64,000 nt of DNA from Bradyrhizobium sp. WSM1417 (GCF_000515415.1 NZ_KI911783.1:6621831-6685830), one strand, 5' to 3'; shown: positions 1 through 9,929, counted from the first letter of the stretch. Notes: generated from the letters alone by a model not told the origin. Translations and numbers: made by a program.

Positions 1-150
1 CATCCAACATGAGCGGATAATGAACAGACGCACCGTTTTTCGGTCGCCGTAAGCGTTTTACGTGAACCAACGCATCAACCGACGCCGTCGGGATCGATGC
101 CATTCTTGGGTTCACCGTGACTGACGCGTCCTATTCCAAAGAGAAATCAA

Positions 151-408
151 ATGATTGCGGTTCGCAAACTGCCGGAGCGCTATGCGCCGATCGTGATGCC
201 ATTCGTGCTGTCCCTCCTCATGACGGCCGTGGTGTCGGTCATTTCCACGCTTCGAAGCCTTGGCGCAACGCCGGCGTTTCTCGCGACCTGGCCGGGCGCC
301 TGGGCGCTGTCATGGCTCGTCGCCTTTCCGACGCTGCTGATGGTGCTGCCACTGGTCCGCCGGATCGTGGCGAGCGTCGTTGCGGCTCCTTCCCAACCGG
401 GCCGATAG
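151..408 (+). CDS. DUF2798 family small membrane protein
   Basis: The product is 85 residues long and has two predicted membrane segments, roughly residues 14-33 and 47-66, separated by a short loop containing TWPGAW. The layout of two helices with an FLATWPGAWALSW-like link is what I know from DUF2798 proteins, whose function is undefined. The ATG follows a weak purine stretch (AGAGAAATCAA). It stands alone: the next gene is on the opposite strand. The family assignment is by pattern only. Confidence 0.75.
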   Translation: MIAVRKLPERYAPIVMPFVLSLLMTAVVSVISTLRSLGATPAFLATWPGAWALSWLVAFPTLLMVLPLVRRIVASVVAAPSQPGR

Positions 409-458
409 AAAGCGCGGACGGCGGCGCATGACGCACGCCGTCCCGCTTCCGCGTGACC

Positions 459-2246
459 TTACGACAGCGCCCCGAGCACGCCGCGCGTCGCCTTGTCGAT
501 CTCCTCGACATAACGGCGGCGGGCGAAGGTCTCGGTGAGGAAGCCGACCACCTTGCGGCTGTCGGTGGAATCGACCACCGCCAGCATCTCGGCCTCCGCC
601 TCGTCGAACACCGCCATCGCCGACTTCACGTTCATTTCCGGGATCAGCACGATCTCGGTCAGGCGCGCGAGCTCGATCACCTGGATTTCGTCGGCGATGG
701 TGTCGAGGTCGCCCGAGAACAGGTCGGGCAGGAGGACGAGGCCGACATATTCGTCCGCATTGTTGACGATGACGATCCCGGGCCGCGAGCCCAGCGCGAA
801 TTCACGGCGGACTGCGGCAATCGTCGTGGTCGACGGCACCTTGCCGACATCGGAGCGCATCAACCGCTCGACGGTGAGGTTGCGCAGCCAGCCGACGTCG
901 TTGGCGCTGCGGATGGTCTCGCCGCGCAGATGCAGACGCCAGGTCGAGAAGGAGTGGCCGAACATGAAGCGGACGCAGATCGAGGTGACGATGCAGCCGG
1001 CGAGCACCACGGCGGTGACGTCGACGTTCCGGGTCATCTCGAGCACGAGGAACGACATCGTTAAGGGACCGCCTACGATGGCGACGCCGAGCGTCGCCAT
1101 GCCCGTCAGCATCGCGACCAGCGGATCGATCACGAAGTTCGGGCTGATCAAGACCAGCACCGCGGCAAAGAACTTTCCGATCAGGCTGCCGACGAACAAC
1201 GAGGCAAAGAACAGCCCGCCGCGGAAGCCGGAGGCGAGCGAGATCAGGCAGGCCGTCACCTTCAAGGCGATGACCAGCGCGATCAGGCCGATCGTCATGT
1301 CGTGAAAGAGATCGAGCACCATCGCGCCGTGGCCGGCCGCCAGCACCTGCGGCGTGACAATCGCAAAGCCGCCGACGATGAGGCCGCCGATCACCGGGCG
1401 CAGCCAGACCGGCAGCCACTTGAACAGGCGCTCGAACATCGAGGACGAGCGCATCACGGCGATGCCGACGCCGCTGGTGACGAGCGCGAGACCGATCAGC
1501 GCCAGATACTGCTCGACGCCGACGGCGCTGACCTTGGGTATTTCGAGCGAGTATGGCGCGCCGCCGAGCCATTGCGCGGTCAGTGCACCCGCGAGCGAGG
1601 CGGCGAGGATCGGCGCGGCGCTGCCGACCGAATAGACGCCGACGATCAGCTCGCAGGCGTAGAAGGCCCCGGTGATCGGTGCACCGAACGCCGCCGCGAT
1701 CGCCGCTGCGGCGCCGCAGCCGACGATCAGGCGCAGATCGTTGCGGCGCAGATTGAAGAACTTGCCGAGCAGCGAGGCGATGCCCGAGCCGATCTGGGTG
1801 TAGCCGGCCTCGAGGCCGACGGAGGCGCCGCAGCCGTTCGAGATCAGCGTCTGGCTCGACACCACCACGCTGTCGCGCATCGACAGATTGCCGCCACGCA
1901 GCGCGTTCGCCTCGATTGGATCGACCGCGCTGGAGAGCTTGAGCCGTCGGCGCCACCACTCCATGATACCGAGCGCCAATCCGCCCAGCGCGGGCGCGAT
2001 CAGCGCGGCCCAGGGACTGACGCTGGTATTGGCGGACAGGCGGACGTCGATGGGAATGCCGTAGATCACCATATGAGCAATCTGCGCAATCTCGGCCATC
2101 AGCGTCACGATGGCGCCGGCGAGCGTGCCGATCACCAGCGCCAGCGGGATCAGATAGAATTCGTTGCTGCGCAGCAGCGCCCGCAGCCGAACCATGACGC
2201 GGTTCGTCCCCTTGCGGTCGGCGAGATGTCTGATCCGCAGGAACAC
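459..2246 (-). CDS. CLC family chloride channel/transporter with C-terminal CBS domains
   Basis: This 595-residue inner-membrane protein has about ten hydrophobic segments (residues 30-430), followed by a CBS-like pair (about 455-590). CLC signatures can be seen but are altered. GLEAGYTQIGSG (from residue 145) replaces the usual GREGP filter motif but keeps the gating glutamate, E146. GGLFFASLFVG replaces the GxFxP motif and loses its proline. The open frame begins at a GTG. An ATG at 2195 with an AAGGGGACG upstream is a good alternative start. It lies 12 bases downstream of the class II aldolase gene, so the two are probably cotranscribed. Ion selectivity, and whether it is a channel or a Cl-/H+ exchanger, cannot be told from sequence. 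Confidence 0.88.
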   Translation of the reverse strand: MFLRIRHLADRKGTNRVMVRLRALLRSNEFYLIPLALVIGTLAGAIVTLMAEIAQIAHMVIYGIPIDVRLSANTSVSPWAALIAPALGGLALGIMEWWRRRLKLSSAVDPIEANALRGGNLSMRDSVVVSSQTLISNGCGASVGLEAGYTQIGSGIASLLGKFFNLRRNDLRLIVGCGAAAAIAAAFGAPITGAFYACELIVGVYSVGSAAPILAASLAGALTAQWLGGAPYSLEIPKVSAVGVEQYLALIGLALVTSGVGIAVMRSSSMFERLFKWLPVWLRPVIGGLIVGGFAIVTPQVLAAGHGAMVLDLFHDMTIGLIALVIALKVTACLISLASGFRGGLFFASLFVGSLIGKFFAAVLVLISPNFVIDPLVAMLTGMATLGVAIVGGPLTMSFLVLEMTRNVDVTAVVLAGCIVTSICVRFMFGHSFSTWRLHLRGETIRSANDVGWLRNLTVERLMRSDVGKVPSTTTIAAVRREFALGSRPGIVIVNNADEYVGLVLLPDLFSGDLDTIADEIQVIELARLTEIVLIPEMNVKSAMAVFDEAEAEMLAVVDSTDSRKVVGFLTETFARRRYVEEIDKATRGVLGALS

Positions 2247-2258
2247 TTTCTGCCTGCC

Positions 2259-2912
2259 CTACCCTTCCGCCATGCCGTAACCGGACATGCGCTGGCGGAC
2301 CCGCTCGATCTCGGCGCTCGACAGCAGCGGCGGCTCTCCGATCTGGAGACAGCCATGATATTGCCGCGCCAATGTCTCGACCTCGACGGCGAGCCACATC
2401 GCCTTGTCCAGCGACTTCCCGATCGCGATCATGCCGTGATGGTCGAGCAGGCAGGCAAGCCGGCCCTCCAGCGCCCGCACGGCATGCTCGGACAGCTCCA
2501 TCGTTCCGAAGGTGGCATAGGGCGCGCAGCGGATGCTGTCGCCGCCGGCGGCCGCGATCATGTAGTGCACGGGCGGGATCTCCAGGCCCATGATCGCCAG
2601 GATGGTGCAATAGGTCGGATGGGCGTGCACGACGGCGTTGACGTCTGGCCGGGCTTTCAGGATGTCGAGGTGGAAGCGCCACTCGCTGGACGGCTTCTGA
2701 TCGGGCGCGTGCGAGCCGTCCATCGTCATGAACACGATCTGGTCCGGCGTCATGGCGTCGTAGGGCACGCTGGTCGGGGTCACCAGAAGCCCGTCCACAT
2801 GCCGGACGCTGATATTGCCCGAGGTGCCCTGGTTGATGCCGAGCGCGTTCATGCGGCGGCAGGCGCCGATGATGGCCTGTCTCCTGTCGAGCTCGTCCGC
2901 TGTCATCGACAT
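2259..2912 (-). CDS. class II aldolase/adducin family protein
   Basis: The 217-residue length fits fuculose/ribulose-phosphate aldolases. The family motifs are in order: TSGNISVR (residues 30-37), SSEWRFH with a candidate catalytic glutamate E77, the zinc-binding HAHPTY (H96, H98) and LLDHHGM (third metal histidine near 158). It is probably a cytosolic zinc-dependent aldolase or decarboxylase acting on a small phosphorylated sugar or hydroxy acid. The substrate cannot be assigned. The stop is 12 bases before the CLC gene start, which suggests an operon. An internal ATG two codons downstream is an equally possible start. Confidence 0.87.
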   Translation of the reverse strand: MSMTADELDRRQAIIGACRRMNALGINQGTSGNISVRHVDGLLVTPTSVPYDAMTPDQIVFMTMDGSHAPDQKPSSEWRFHLDILKARPDVNAVVHAHPTYCTILAIMGLEIPPVHYMIAAAGGDSIRCAPYATFGTMELSEHAVRALEGRLACLLDHHGMIAIGKSLDKAMWLAVEVETLARQYHGCLQIGEPPLLSSAEIERVRQRMSGYGMAEG

Positions 2913-3070
2913 CTCGATTTCCTGACGATGGGCGCCTATCAGACGGGGAGTACGTCAAGCAATATGGCAGCGCAAGAGAAAGCGGACCGGATCGCGCGCG
3001 ATCCCGCCAGCCGCCGCGTGGCATCATGAAATAAACATGAAAATCAACGCATTAACAGATTGTCGCAGCT

Positions 3071-3697
3071 CTACGGCAGACTCGCCCTGACCGCCGCGAT
3101 TCCGTTGATCACGAACTGCACCGAATAGGCCGCGAGCAGCATGCCGAGCACGCGCGAGAGCACGGCGTTGCCGGTGCGCCCAAGGCTCCGCGCGATCATG
3201 TTCGCGGAGACAAAGCAGAGCATGCAGAGCAAGCACACGGAGAGCACGACCGCGATGATGATCGCGAGCCTAGGCCCGTAGCCGGCATCGCCCGTCAGGA
3301 GCAGCGTGGTCGCGATCGCGCCGGGACCGGCCATCATCGGGATCGCCAGCGGGAATACCGCGACGTCGGAGGCGTGCTCGGAGCTTGCCTTGTCCGCCTC
3401 GCGGGCCTCGCGATGCGGACGGTCGCCGAAGATCATCTGGTAGGACACGCCGAACAGCAGCAGCCCGCCGGCGATCTGGAAGGCGGGGATGCCGATCCCG
3501 AGCTGGCGCAGCAGCCAGTTTCCGATCAGGGCAATCACCACCAGGATCGACGCCGCAATCAGCGGCGCGCGCAGCGCGATCGTGCGTTTGGTCTTGTCGG
3601 GCATGCCGGCCGTCGCCGCGAGGAAGGCGGGCACGAGACCAACGGGATCGACCACCAGCAGCAACGTCACGAACGCGGACAGGGAGAAATCGATCAT
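3071..3697 (-). CDS. MarC family integral membrane protein
   Basis: The 208-residue protein has six hydrophobic segments. It carries the family landmarks VDPVGLVPAFLA near the N-terminus, IAGGLLLFGVSYQM in the middle and FPLAIPMMAGPGAIAT in the second half. These repeat the DPxGxxPxF and PxxxGPGAI patterns of MarC/YchE proteins. The family was once linked to multiple antibiotic resistance, but that role was not upheld and the function is unknown. The ATG is preceded by a GGAAGAGGTGCC Shine-Dalgarno region on the coding strand. No partner gene is evident. Confidence 0.9.
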   Translation of the reverse strand: MIDFSLSAFVTLLLVVDPVGLVPAFLAATAGMPDKTKRTIALRAPLIAASILVVIALIGNWLLRQLGIGIPAFQIAGGLLLFGVSYQMIFGDRPHREAREADKASSEHASDVAVFPLAIPMMAGPGAIATTLLLTGDAGYGPRLAIIIAVVLSVCLLCMLCFVSANMIARSLGRTGNAVLSRVLGMLLAAYSVQFVINGIAAVRASLP

Positions 3698-3853
3698 GGC
3701 ACCTCTTCCGGTCCGCGTTTCAAGCGCGGCGCAATAACAAAAGTTAGTTCAGTGTCGGGGCAAAAAGATCAACCAGCTCAATCGCGAAGCAACCATTCTG
3801 CAGGATTGCCGTTTCACTGATCATCAATATCCGAGCAGAAGCAGCACAGACAA

Positions 3854-4801
3854 TTGCACGAGCCCCGTTCCAGAATTGATCCGCACGATCCCATTTCCTG
3901 CAGCCGCTGGGCGCTTCGATTAGGGACAAACGTCAGAGAACTCAAGGCTGCCATTCACCAATTCGGCAGCGCCGCGGACGCGGTCGCCTACGGCCTTCAG
4001 CAGTGGCGGCTCACCGCATCCCGAGGCCAGTGGCAAGCCCTCAGCGGCGCGCCGCAGGTCGGCATCCTCTCGGATTCGATCGTTGCGCGCGGCGAGCAGC
4101 TCGCCTCCGTCGCTTTGGTCTGCGTCAACGCCGTCGGCCTCGTCGCTGGCGCCGTGCCGAGGGTCCTGCCTGCGGCCCCCGAAGCAGATGTCGATGCGTA
4201 TCTCGACGGCCTCGACGGACTTTTCATCGGCGGTGGACAGACCAACGTCCATCCTTCCCGCTACGGACAAACAGCCGACGAAGCGCGCGACGGTCCGTTT
4301 GATGAATTCCGCGACGAGGTCGCACTTCGCTTGATTCCGCGCGCGCTGGCGCGCGGCATTCCGGCCCTCTTCGTCTGCCGCGGAATCCAGGAGCTCAACG
4401 TCGCCTTTGGCGGCACGCTGGCAAAGGAGCCAGATGGTCTGCCGGAAGACAAACGCCACGGCACGCCCAAGGCGGACAATGAGGATGCCCGCTATCGGCT
4501 GCGGCAAAAAGTAACGCTGCGCAAAGGCGGCGTGTTGCAACAGATCTGCGGCGCAGATGCCATCACCGTCAATTCGCTGCACAGCTTCCTGATCGCCGAT
4601 CTGGCACCGGGTCTGGTGGCGGAGGCCGTCGCCGAAGACGGCTCGGTCGAGGCCGTCAGCGTCGAAGGCGCGGGCGCTTTTGCGCTCGGCACCCTCTTTC
4701 ATCCCGATTATTGGGCGAGCTCCGACCATGCGTCGGCCCGCATTCTCTCTGCCTTCGGAGACGCGGTTCGTCAGCATGCGAAGGCGCAAGGGGCAGCGTA
4801 G
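3854..4801 (+). CDS. class I glutamine amidotransferase-like hydrolase (PuuD/peptidase C26 type) with DUF3606-like N-terminus
   Basis: The first ~50 residues (ISCSRWALRLGTNVRELKAA and following) resemble a DUF3606 helix pair. From residue 67 the protein is a gamma-glutamyl-GABA hydrolase-like GATase, with the GG loop FIGGGQTNV (124-132), nucleophile C175 in VCRGIQELNVAFGG and NSLHSF near 240. The final triad motif is FHPDYW rather than the usual WHPE, so the acidic residue is Asp285 instead of Glu. The start is a TTG; an in-frame stop at 3818 and no ATG upstream leave few alternatives. It ends 3 bases before the YbdK-type ligase, so the two are coupled. It probably hydrolyses a gamma-glutamyl amide made by that ligase, which is inference from the pairing. 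Confidence 0.8.
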   Translation: MHEPRSRIDPHDPISCSRWALRLGTNVRELKAAIHQFGSAADAVAYGLQQWRLTASRGQWQALSGAPQVGILSDSIVARGEQLASVALVCVNAVGLVAGAVPRVLPAAPEADVDAYLDGLDGLFIGGGQTNVHPSRYGQTADEARDGPFDEFRDEVALRLIPRALARGIPALFVCRGIQELNVAFGGTLAKEPDGLPEDKRHGTPKADNEDARYRLRQKVTLRKGGVLQQICGADAITVNSLHSFLIADLAPGLVAEAVAEDGSVEAVSVEGAGAFALGTLFHPDYWASSDHASARILSAFGDAVRQHAKAQGAA

Positions 4802-4804
4802 GTC

Positions 4805-5992
4805 ATGCACCGTTATCGCTTCGGCATCGAGGAGGAATATTTTCTGGTCAACCGCCAATCGGCGGCACCGAAGTCCGAGCTGCCCAAATCCTATATGGCA
4901 GCGGCCCAGAAACGCCTCGGGGAGCGGCTGACCACCGAGATCCTGCAATCGCAGATCGAAGTGGCGACGCCGCCATTGGCGACTTCAGCCGATGCCATCG
5001 CCGAGCTCGCGCACTACCGCGCGGTTCTGGCTGAGGTCGGCAAGGAGCACGGGGTCGGTATCGTCGCGGCGGGGACGCATCCGTTGGCTCAACCCCAGCA
5101 GCAGCGCATGACGCGCAAGCGCCGCTACAGCAAGGTCATCAACGACCTCGGGATGGTTGGCCTGGGCAATCCGATCAGCGGGCTGCACGTCCACGTCGAG
5201 GTGCCCGAGCCCGACCACCGGGTCGAGATCATGCACCGCCTCGTGCCGTTCCTGCCGCTGCTGCTGGCGCTGTCGACCTCGTCGCCGTTCTGGTGCGGAT
5301 ACCCCACCGGATTGCTCGGCTACCGCAATGCCGCAAACGACGCCCTGCCCCGGACCGGCTTTCCCGAGATGTTTCGCAACCTCGCGGAATACGAGACCTA
5401 TGTGAGAACCCTGGTCGATGCAGGCATCGTCCCCAATGCCACCTATGTGTGGTGGGCGCTCCGGCCTTCGCTCCAACATCCGACCCTGGAGCTGCGCATC
5501 ACCGATTGCTGCACGGCAATTGCGGACTCGGTGGCGATCGCGGCGCTGTTTCGCGCGCTGGTCAGGCACGCCGTGCACCATCCGGATCTGAACGCCACCC
5601 ATTCGGCCGTGCACCGCGCATTGATCGAGGAGAACCGCTGGCGTGCCCAGCGCTACGGAACCGACGGGACGTATATCGATCTGGTGTCGTTCGAGCCGGT
5701 CTCGTTCAGGACCTGGCTCGAGACGGTGATCGCCATGCTGGCGCCCGACATCGCGCATCTTCGCATCGAGGATGATATCCAGCATCTCAAGACCATCCCC
5801 AAGCGCGGCACGTCGGCCCATCTTCAACTGGAATATTTCCGGGGCTTGAGGAAATTCGGCCGATCGCCGCGGGAAGCGATCGGCGACGTGACGAAATGGC
5901 TGCGGACCTCGACCGAGGCCGGCGACTTCACCGCGCAAGCGGGCGAGCCGAAAGGGACAGCGGTGCGGCAGCCTGTCGCCAATCCAGTGTGA
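4805..5992 (+). CDS. carboxylate-amine ligase, YbdK/GCS2 family
   Basis: This 395-residue protein begins with the GIEEEYFLV nucleotide/metal-binding motif (residues 7-15). It also has GLHVHVEVP (near 125-133) and the LELRITDCC stretch (near 230) typical of glutamate-cysteine ligase type 2 proteins. Family members form an amide between a glutamate-like carboxylate and an amine in the cytosol using ATP; E. coli YbdK does so weakly with cysteine. The start codon lies 3 bases after the stop of the GATase gene. A synthetase and a hydrolase in one transcript suggest a gamma-glutamyl conjugate is made and broken down, but the substrate is unknown. Confidence 0.88.
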   Translation: MHRYRFGIEEEYFLVNRQSAAPKSELPKSYMAAAQKRLGERLTTEILQSQIEVATPPLATSADAIAELAHYRAVLAEVGKEHGVGIVAAGTHPLAQPQQQRMTRKRRYSKVINDLGMVGLGNPISGLHVHVEVPEPDHRVEIMHRLVPFLPLLLALSTSSPFWCGYPTGLLGYRNAANDALPRTGFPEMFRNLAEYETYVRTLVDAGIVPNATYVWWALRPSLQHPTLELRITDCCTAIADSVAIAALFRALVRHAVHHPDLNATHSAVHRALIEENRWRAQRYGTDGTYIDLVSFEPVSFRTWLETVIAMLAPDIAHLRIEDDIQHLKTIPKRGTSAHLQLEYFRGLRKFGRSPREAIGDVTKWLRTSTEAGDFTAQAGEPKGTAVRQPVANPV

Positions 5993-6083
5993 GGCGTCGC
6001 ATCCGACGAGGCTGGTTGAGGAACGACCTTCCGCGATCCGACTTAGCTGACCATGACCGCAAGGGACATGGTGGAGATCATCT

Positions 6084-6290
6084 ATGAGCGACAGCGGAGT
6101 TAGCATGTTGCTGGGCCACGCCTCGACCCAGATGCTTTGGCTCTGGTTCATCGGCGCGTTCGTGCTCGGCGGCGCTCTCGTCTACGGCGTCATGAAGGCC
6201 GGTCACCTCCGTCGCAGCGAGCGCGCGCGCCTCGATCGCGCGACGGAAGCGCGGCAGCGCCAGGACGATCCGTACAAACGGCCGGGTTAG
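6084..6290 (+). CDS. small single-span membrane protein, unknown function
   Basis: The 68-residue product has one membrane helix (about residues 16-38, with LWLWFIGAFVLGGALVYGVM). A basic cytosolic tail rich in Arg, Asp and Gln follows (HLRRSERARLDR). The ATG has a good ribosome site, GGTGGAG, 8 bases upstream. I do not recognise a named family. Ordinary codon use and a clear start support a real gene. It could be expressed with the DUF892 gene about 100 bases downstream. Confidence 0.6.
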   Translation: MSDSGVSMLLGHASTQMLWLWFIGAFVLGGALVYGVMKAGHLRRSERARLDRATEARQRQDDPYKRPG

Positions 6291-6393
6291 TCCACACGGC
6301 GTTGCACATTGGGAACCTTTGGCCGCGCAGAGTCTTGATCGCCCGAGGATAGAGGAAGGCGGGGCCTTCCCGTTCACCTCGACAGGAGGATTT

Positions 6394-6960
6394 ATGGCCA
6401 AGAAAGCGAAGAAGCGCACAACCAAGAAATCGTCGACGGGCCGCGCCCGTCAGGCGCCGAAGATGTTGAGCGACCTATTCCTGGAAACGCTCAAGGACAT
6501 CTATTTCGCCGAGAACAAGATCATCAAGACCTTGCCCAAGATGGCCAAGGCTGCCAACTCGAAGGAGCTCGCGGCGGCTTTCAACAAGCATCTGCGCGAG
6601 ACCCAGGGCCAGGTCAAACGTCTGGACCAGATCTTCAAAATGCTCGGCAAGCCGGCCCGCGGCAAGCCTTGCGAAGCGATCAACGGCATCACCGACGAAG
6701 GCGCCGAGATCATGAAGGAGTTCAAGAACGCGCCTGCGCTCGACGCCGGCCTGCTCGCAGCCGCGCAGGCGGTCGAGCATTACGAAATCTCCCGCTACGG
6801 CACGCTGCGCACCTGGGCCGAGGAGCTCGGCATGCAGGACGCCGCAAGGCTGCTGCAGGCGACGCTGGACGAGGAAGAGGCGACCGATCAGACCCTGACC
6901 GAGCTCGCCACCTCCGTCATCAACCTCGAGGCGGAAGAGGAATACCGCCAGGCGGCCTGA
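6394..6960 (+). CDS. DUF892 ferritin-like protein (YciE/YciF type)
   Basis: The ATG at 6394 follows GGAGGATTT, giving 188 residues. The N-terminal 25 residues are strongly basic (AKKAKKRTTKKSS), unlike most family members. The remainder is a four-helix ferritin-like bundle: LFLETLKDIYFAENKI, then Glu/His-bearing helices including AAQAVEHYEISRYG and LDEEEATDQTLTELA. DUF892 proteins are induced by stress in enterobacteria and may bind metal, though their reaction is not known. The lysine-rich start may bind DNA or polyanions, which is speculation. An Hsp20-Lon operon follows, so a stress context is plausible. Confidence 0.88.
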   Translation: MAKKAKKRTTKKSSTGRARQAPKMLSDLFLETLKDIYFAENKIIKTLPKMAKAANSKELAAAFNKHLRETQGQVKRLDQIFKMLGKPARGKPCEAINGITDEGAEIMKEFKNAPALDAGLLAAAQAVEHYEISRYGTLRTWAEELGMQDAARLLQATLDEEEATDQTLTELATSVINLEAEEEYRQAA

Positions 6961-7114
6961 GCCCCACGTGGCGTGACGACGAAACGCCGCGGCCGGAAGG
7001 CCGCGGCGCTTGTGTTTTCGGGTCGCACGATCCGCATGGCACCTCCGCGCCGCCGGGCTGGAATTCTCGGGAACCGGCCCCATATTCAGCGTTCCCCACC
7101 GCCGAGCCCGCATC

Positions 7115-7498
7115 ATGCAACCCAAAAATCCCCTCGACTGGATGCTGTCCGAAGCCCTGGACTCGCTGACCCGCGCCGAACGGCTGCGCCAGCAGTTCGG
7201 CCGGCAGGAAGCCTGCTGGGAGCCTCCGATCGACGTGCTCGAAACCGAGCATGAGCTCCTGATCCTGGTCGCGCTTCCCGGCGTCAATCCCGACAATGTC
7301 GAGACTGTCATCCATGACGGCGTGCTCGTCATCTCCGGCCAGCGCACCCTTCCGCCGGAGCTTCGCAACGCCCGCATCCACCGGCTCGAACTGCCGCAGG
7401 GGCGTTTTGAGCGCCGCATTGCATTGCCCGTTGGCCGCTACGCCATCAGCCGCTTCGTAATGGACGGCTGTGTCGCGCTGCGCCTCGCCAAATCCTGA
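7115..7498 (+). CDS. Hsp20/alpha-crystallin family small heat-shock protein
   Basis: This 127-residue protein has the alpha-crystallin domain beta strands: WEPPIDVLETEHELLILVALPGV, then DNVETVIHDGVLVISGQR and the closing FERRIALP segment. A full I-x-I C-terminal anchor is not obvious, so it is shorter than classical IbpA. I chose the ATG at 7115 because the similarity starts there; the open frame runs further upstream without support. It ends 8 bases before lon, so chaperone and protease are almost certainly cotranscribed. No clear RpoH promoter could be read upstream. Confidence 0.88.
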   Translation: MQPKNPLDWMLSEALDSLTRAERLRQQFGRQEACWEPPIDVLETEHELLILVALPGVNPDNVETVIHDGVLVISGQRTLPPELRNARIHRLELPQGRFERRIALPVGRYAISRFVMDGCVALRLAKS

Positions 7499-7506
7499 GG
7501 TCGATC

Positions 7507-9924
7507 ATGGCCACCGAACAAATGAATACCGCCCCGACCAATCCCCAGAGCAATTCCGACGTGAAGATTCCCGAGGACGCGCTGATCATCATTCCCGTGC
7601 GCGAGATGGTGCTGTTCCCCGGCGCCATCGCGCCGATCGCGATCGCGCGGCCGAAGTCGGTCGCCGCCGCGCAACAGGCGCTGCGCGAGCAGCGGCCGGT
7701 CGGCATCGTCCTGCAACGCAGTCCCGAGACCGAGGAGCCCGGACCGGACGACCTCTATCGGGTCGCGACCATCGCCAACATCGTGCGCTACATCACCGCG
7801 CCCGACGGCACCCATCACATTGTCTGTCAGGGCGTGCAGCGCGCGCGCATCCTCGACTTCCTGCCGGGGACGCCATTCCCGGCCGCGCGGATCCAGCAGA
7901 TTCCGGAGCCGACCACGAGCACGCCCGAGATCGAGGCCCGCGGGCTGAACCTGCAGCGCCAGGCCATCGAGGCGATCGAGCTGCTGCCGCAGGCACCGCC
8001 CGAACTGATCGCGATGTTCCAGGGCACCACCGCGCCCGGCGCGCTGGCGGACCTGGCGACCTCGTTCATGGACATCAAGCCGCAGGACAAGCAGGAGGTG
8101 CTGGAGACCATCGACCTCGCTCTGCGTGTCGAGAAGGTGTCGAAGCATCTGGCCGAACGGCTGGAGGTGCTGCGCATCAGCAATGAGATCGGCCAGCAGA
8201 CCCGCGCCAGCTTCGACGAGCGGCAGCGCGAAGCGATCCTGCGCGAGCAGATGGCGACCATCCAGCGCCAGCTCGGCGAAGGCGACGGCAAGGCGGCCGA
8301 GGTCGCTGAGCTGACCGCTGCCATCGCCAAGGCCAACATGCCGCCCGAGGCCGATGCGCATGCGAAGAAGGAGCTGCGCCGCTACGAGCGCATGCCGGAG
8401 GCCGCCGGCGAGGCCGGCATGGTCCGCACTTACCTGGACTGGCTGATCGAGCTGCCGTGGGCGTTGCCCGCGGAGAAGCCGATCGACATCAAGGAAGCGC
8501 GCCGCATCCTCGACGCCGATCACTTTGGTCTGGAGAAGATCAAGAGCCGGATCATCGAATATCTGGCGGTGCGCAAGCTGGCGCCGCAGGGCAAGGCGCC
8601 GATCCTGTGCTTCGTCGGACCGCCCGGCGTCGGCAAGACCTCGCTCGGCCAATCCATCGCGCGCGCGATGGATCGTCCCTTCGTGCGCGTCAGCCTCGGC
8701 GGCGTGCATGACGAGGCCGAGATCCGCGGCCATCGGCGCACCTATATCGGCGCGCTGCCCGGCAACATCATCCAGGGCATCAAGAAGGCCGGCGCCCGGA
8801 ACTGCGTCATGATGCTGGACGAGATCGACAAGATGGGCCGCGGCGTGCAGGGCGATCCTTCCGCCGCGATGCTGGAGGTGCTCGACCCCGAGCAGAACGG
8901 GACGTTCCGGGATAATTACCTGGGCGTGCCGTTCGATCTGTCGCGCGTAGTGTTCATCGCGACCGCCAACATGCTGGACCAGATCCCGGGTCCGCTGCTG
9001 GATCGCATGGAGCTGATCAGCCTCACCGGCTACACCCAAGAAGAGAAGCTCGAGATCGCGAAGCGCTATCTGGTGCGGCGGCAGCTCGAGGCCAATGGCT
9101 TGACGCCGGAGCAAGCCGAGATCGAGCCGGAGGCGCTGAAGCTGGTGGTCAAGGGCTATACCCGCGAAGCCGGCGTGCGTAACCTGGAGCGCGAGATCGG
9201 AAAGCTGTTCCGCCATGCTGCCGTGCAGGTCGCCGAGGGCACGGCTGCCAAGGTCGTCGTGGCGCCAAAGGACATCGGCACCGTGCTCGGCCAGCCGCGC
9301 TTCGAAGGCGAGATCGCGCAGCGCACCAGCATCCCAGGCGTGGCCACCGGCCTTGCCTGGACGCCGGTCGGCGGCGACATCCTGTTCATCGAGGCCTCGC
9401 GGGTATCGGGCCGCGGCGGGATGATCCTGACCGGCCAGCTCGGCGAGGTCATGCGCGAGAGCGTGCAGGCTGCGATGACGCTGGTGAAGAGCAAGGCCAC
9501 GCAGCTCGGCATCGATCCGCAGCTGTTCGAGAAGAGCGACATCCACGTTCACGTGCCTGCGGGTGCAACCCCGAAGGACGGACCGAGCGCGGGCGTTGCG
9601 ATGTTCACGGCGCTGACGTCCCTGCTCACCAATCGCACGGTGCGCAGCGACACCGCCATGACCGGCGAGATCTCGCTGCGCGGCCTGGTGCTGCCGGTCG
9701 GCGGCATCAAGGAGAAGGTGGTGGCGGCTGCGGCCGCGGGCCTGAAGCGGGTGATGCTGCCGGCGCGCAACAAGCGGGACTACGACGACATCCCGAAGAG
9801 CGCGCGGGACAACCTCGAATTCATCTGGCTGGAGCGCGTCGACGAAGCCATCGCCGCGGCGCTCGAGCCGGCCGAGGCCAAGATCGAGGAAAAGATCGAG
9901 GCCAAGGTCGAAGCGGCGGAGTGA
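7507..9924 (+). CDS. lon: ATP-dependent protease La (Lon)
   Basis: The 805-residue length matches LonA. An N-terminal substrate-binding domain begins at [20 protein letters not shown] and is followed by a coiled-coil linker. The AAA+ module has Walker A GPPGVGKT at residues 371-378 and Walker [13 protein letters not shown]. The C-terminal Ser-Lys protease domain has catalytic S694 in KDGPSAG and the lysine in [10 protein letters not shown]. Lon degrades misfolded and regulatory proteins in the cytosol. It follows hsp20 by 8 bases. The C-terminus carries an Ala/Glu/Lys-rich tail ([16 protein letters not shown]). Alphaproteobacteria often carry more than one Lon, and this may be the secondary copy beside Hsp20, which is inference. 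Confidence 0.96.
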   Translation: MATEQMNTAPTNPQSNSDVKIPEDALIIIPVREMVLFPGAIAPIAIARPKSVAAAQQALREQRPVGIVLQRSPETEEPGPDDLYRVATIANIVRYITAPDGTHHIVCQGVQRARILDFLPGTPFPAARIQQIPEPTTSTPEIEARGLNLQRQAIEAIELLPQAPPELIAMFQGTTAPGALADLATSFMDIKPQDKQEVLETIDLALRVEKVSKHLAERLEVLRISNEIGQQTRASFDERQREAILREQMATIQRQLGEGDGKAAEVAELTAAIAKANMPPEADAHAKKELRRYERMPEAAGEAGMVRTYLDWLIELPWALPAEKPIDIKEARRILDADHFGLEKIKSRIIEYLAVRKLAPQGKAPILCFVGPPGVGKTSLGQSIARAMDRPFVRVSLGGVHDEAEIRGHRRTYIGALPGNIIQGIKKAGARNCVMMLDEIDKMGRGVQGDPSAAMLEVLDPEQNGTFRDNYLGVPFDLSRVVFIATANMLDQIPGPLLDRMELISLTGYTQEEKLEIAKRYLVRRQLEANGLTPEQAEIEPEALKLVVKGYTREAGVRNLEREIGKLFRHAAVQVAEGTAAKVVVAPKDIGTVLGQPRFEGEIAQRTSIPGVATGLAWTPVGGDILFIEASRVSGRGGMILTGQLGEVMRESVQAAMTLVKSKATQLGIDPQLFEKSDIHVHVPAGATPKDGPSAGVAMFTALTSLLTNRTVRSDTAMTGEISLRGLVLPVGGIKEKVVAAAAAGLKRVMLPARNKRDYDDIPKSARDNLEFIWLERVDEAIAAALEPAEAKIEEKIEAKVEAAE

Positions 9925-9929
9925 ATGCG

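Noticed and set aside
802..3029. Long frames overlapping the CLC and aldolase genes on both strands
   Set aside because: Arg-rich translations without motifs, crossing two well-supported genes.
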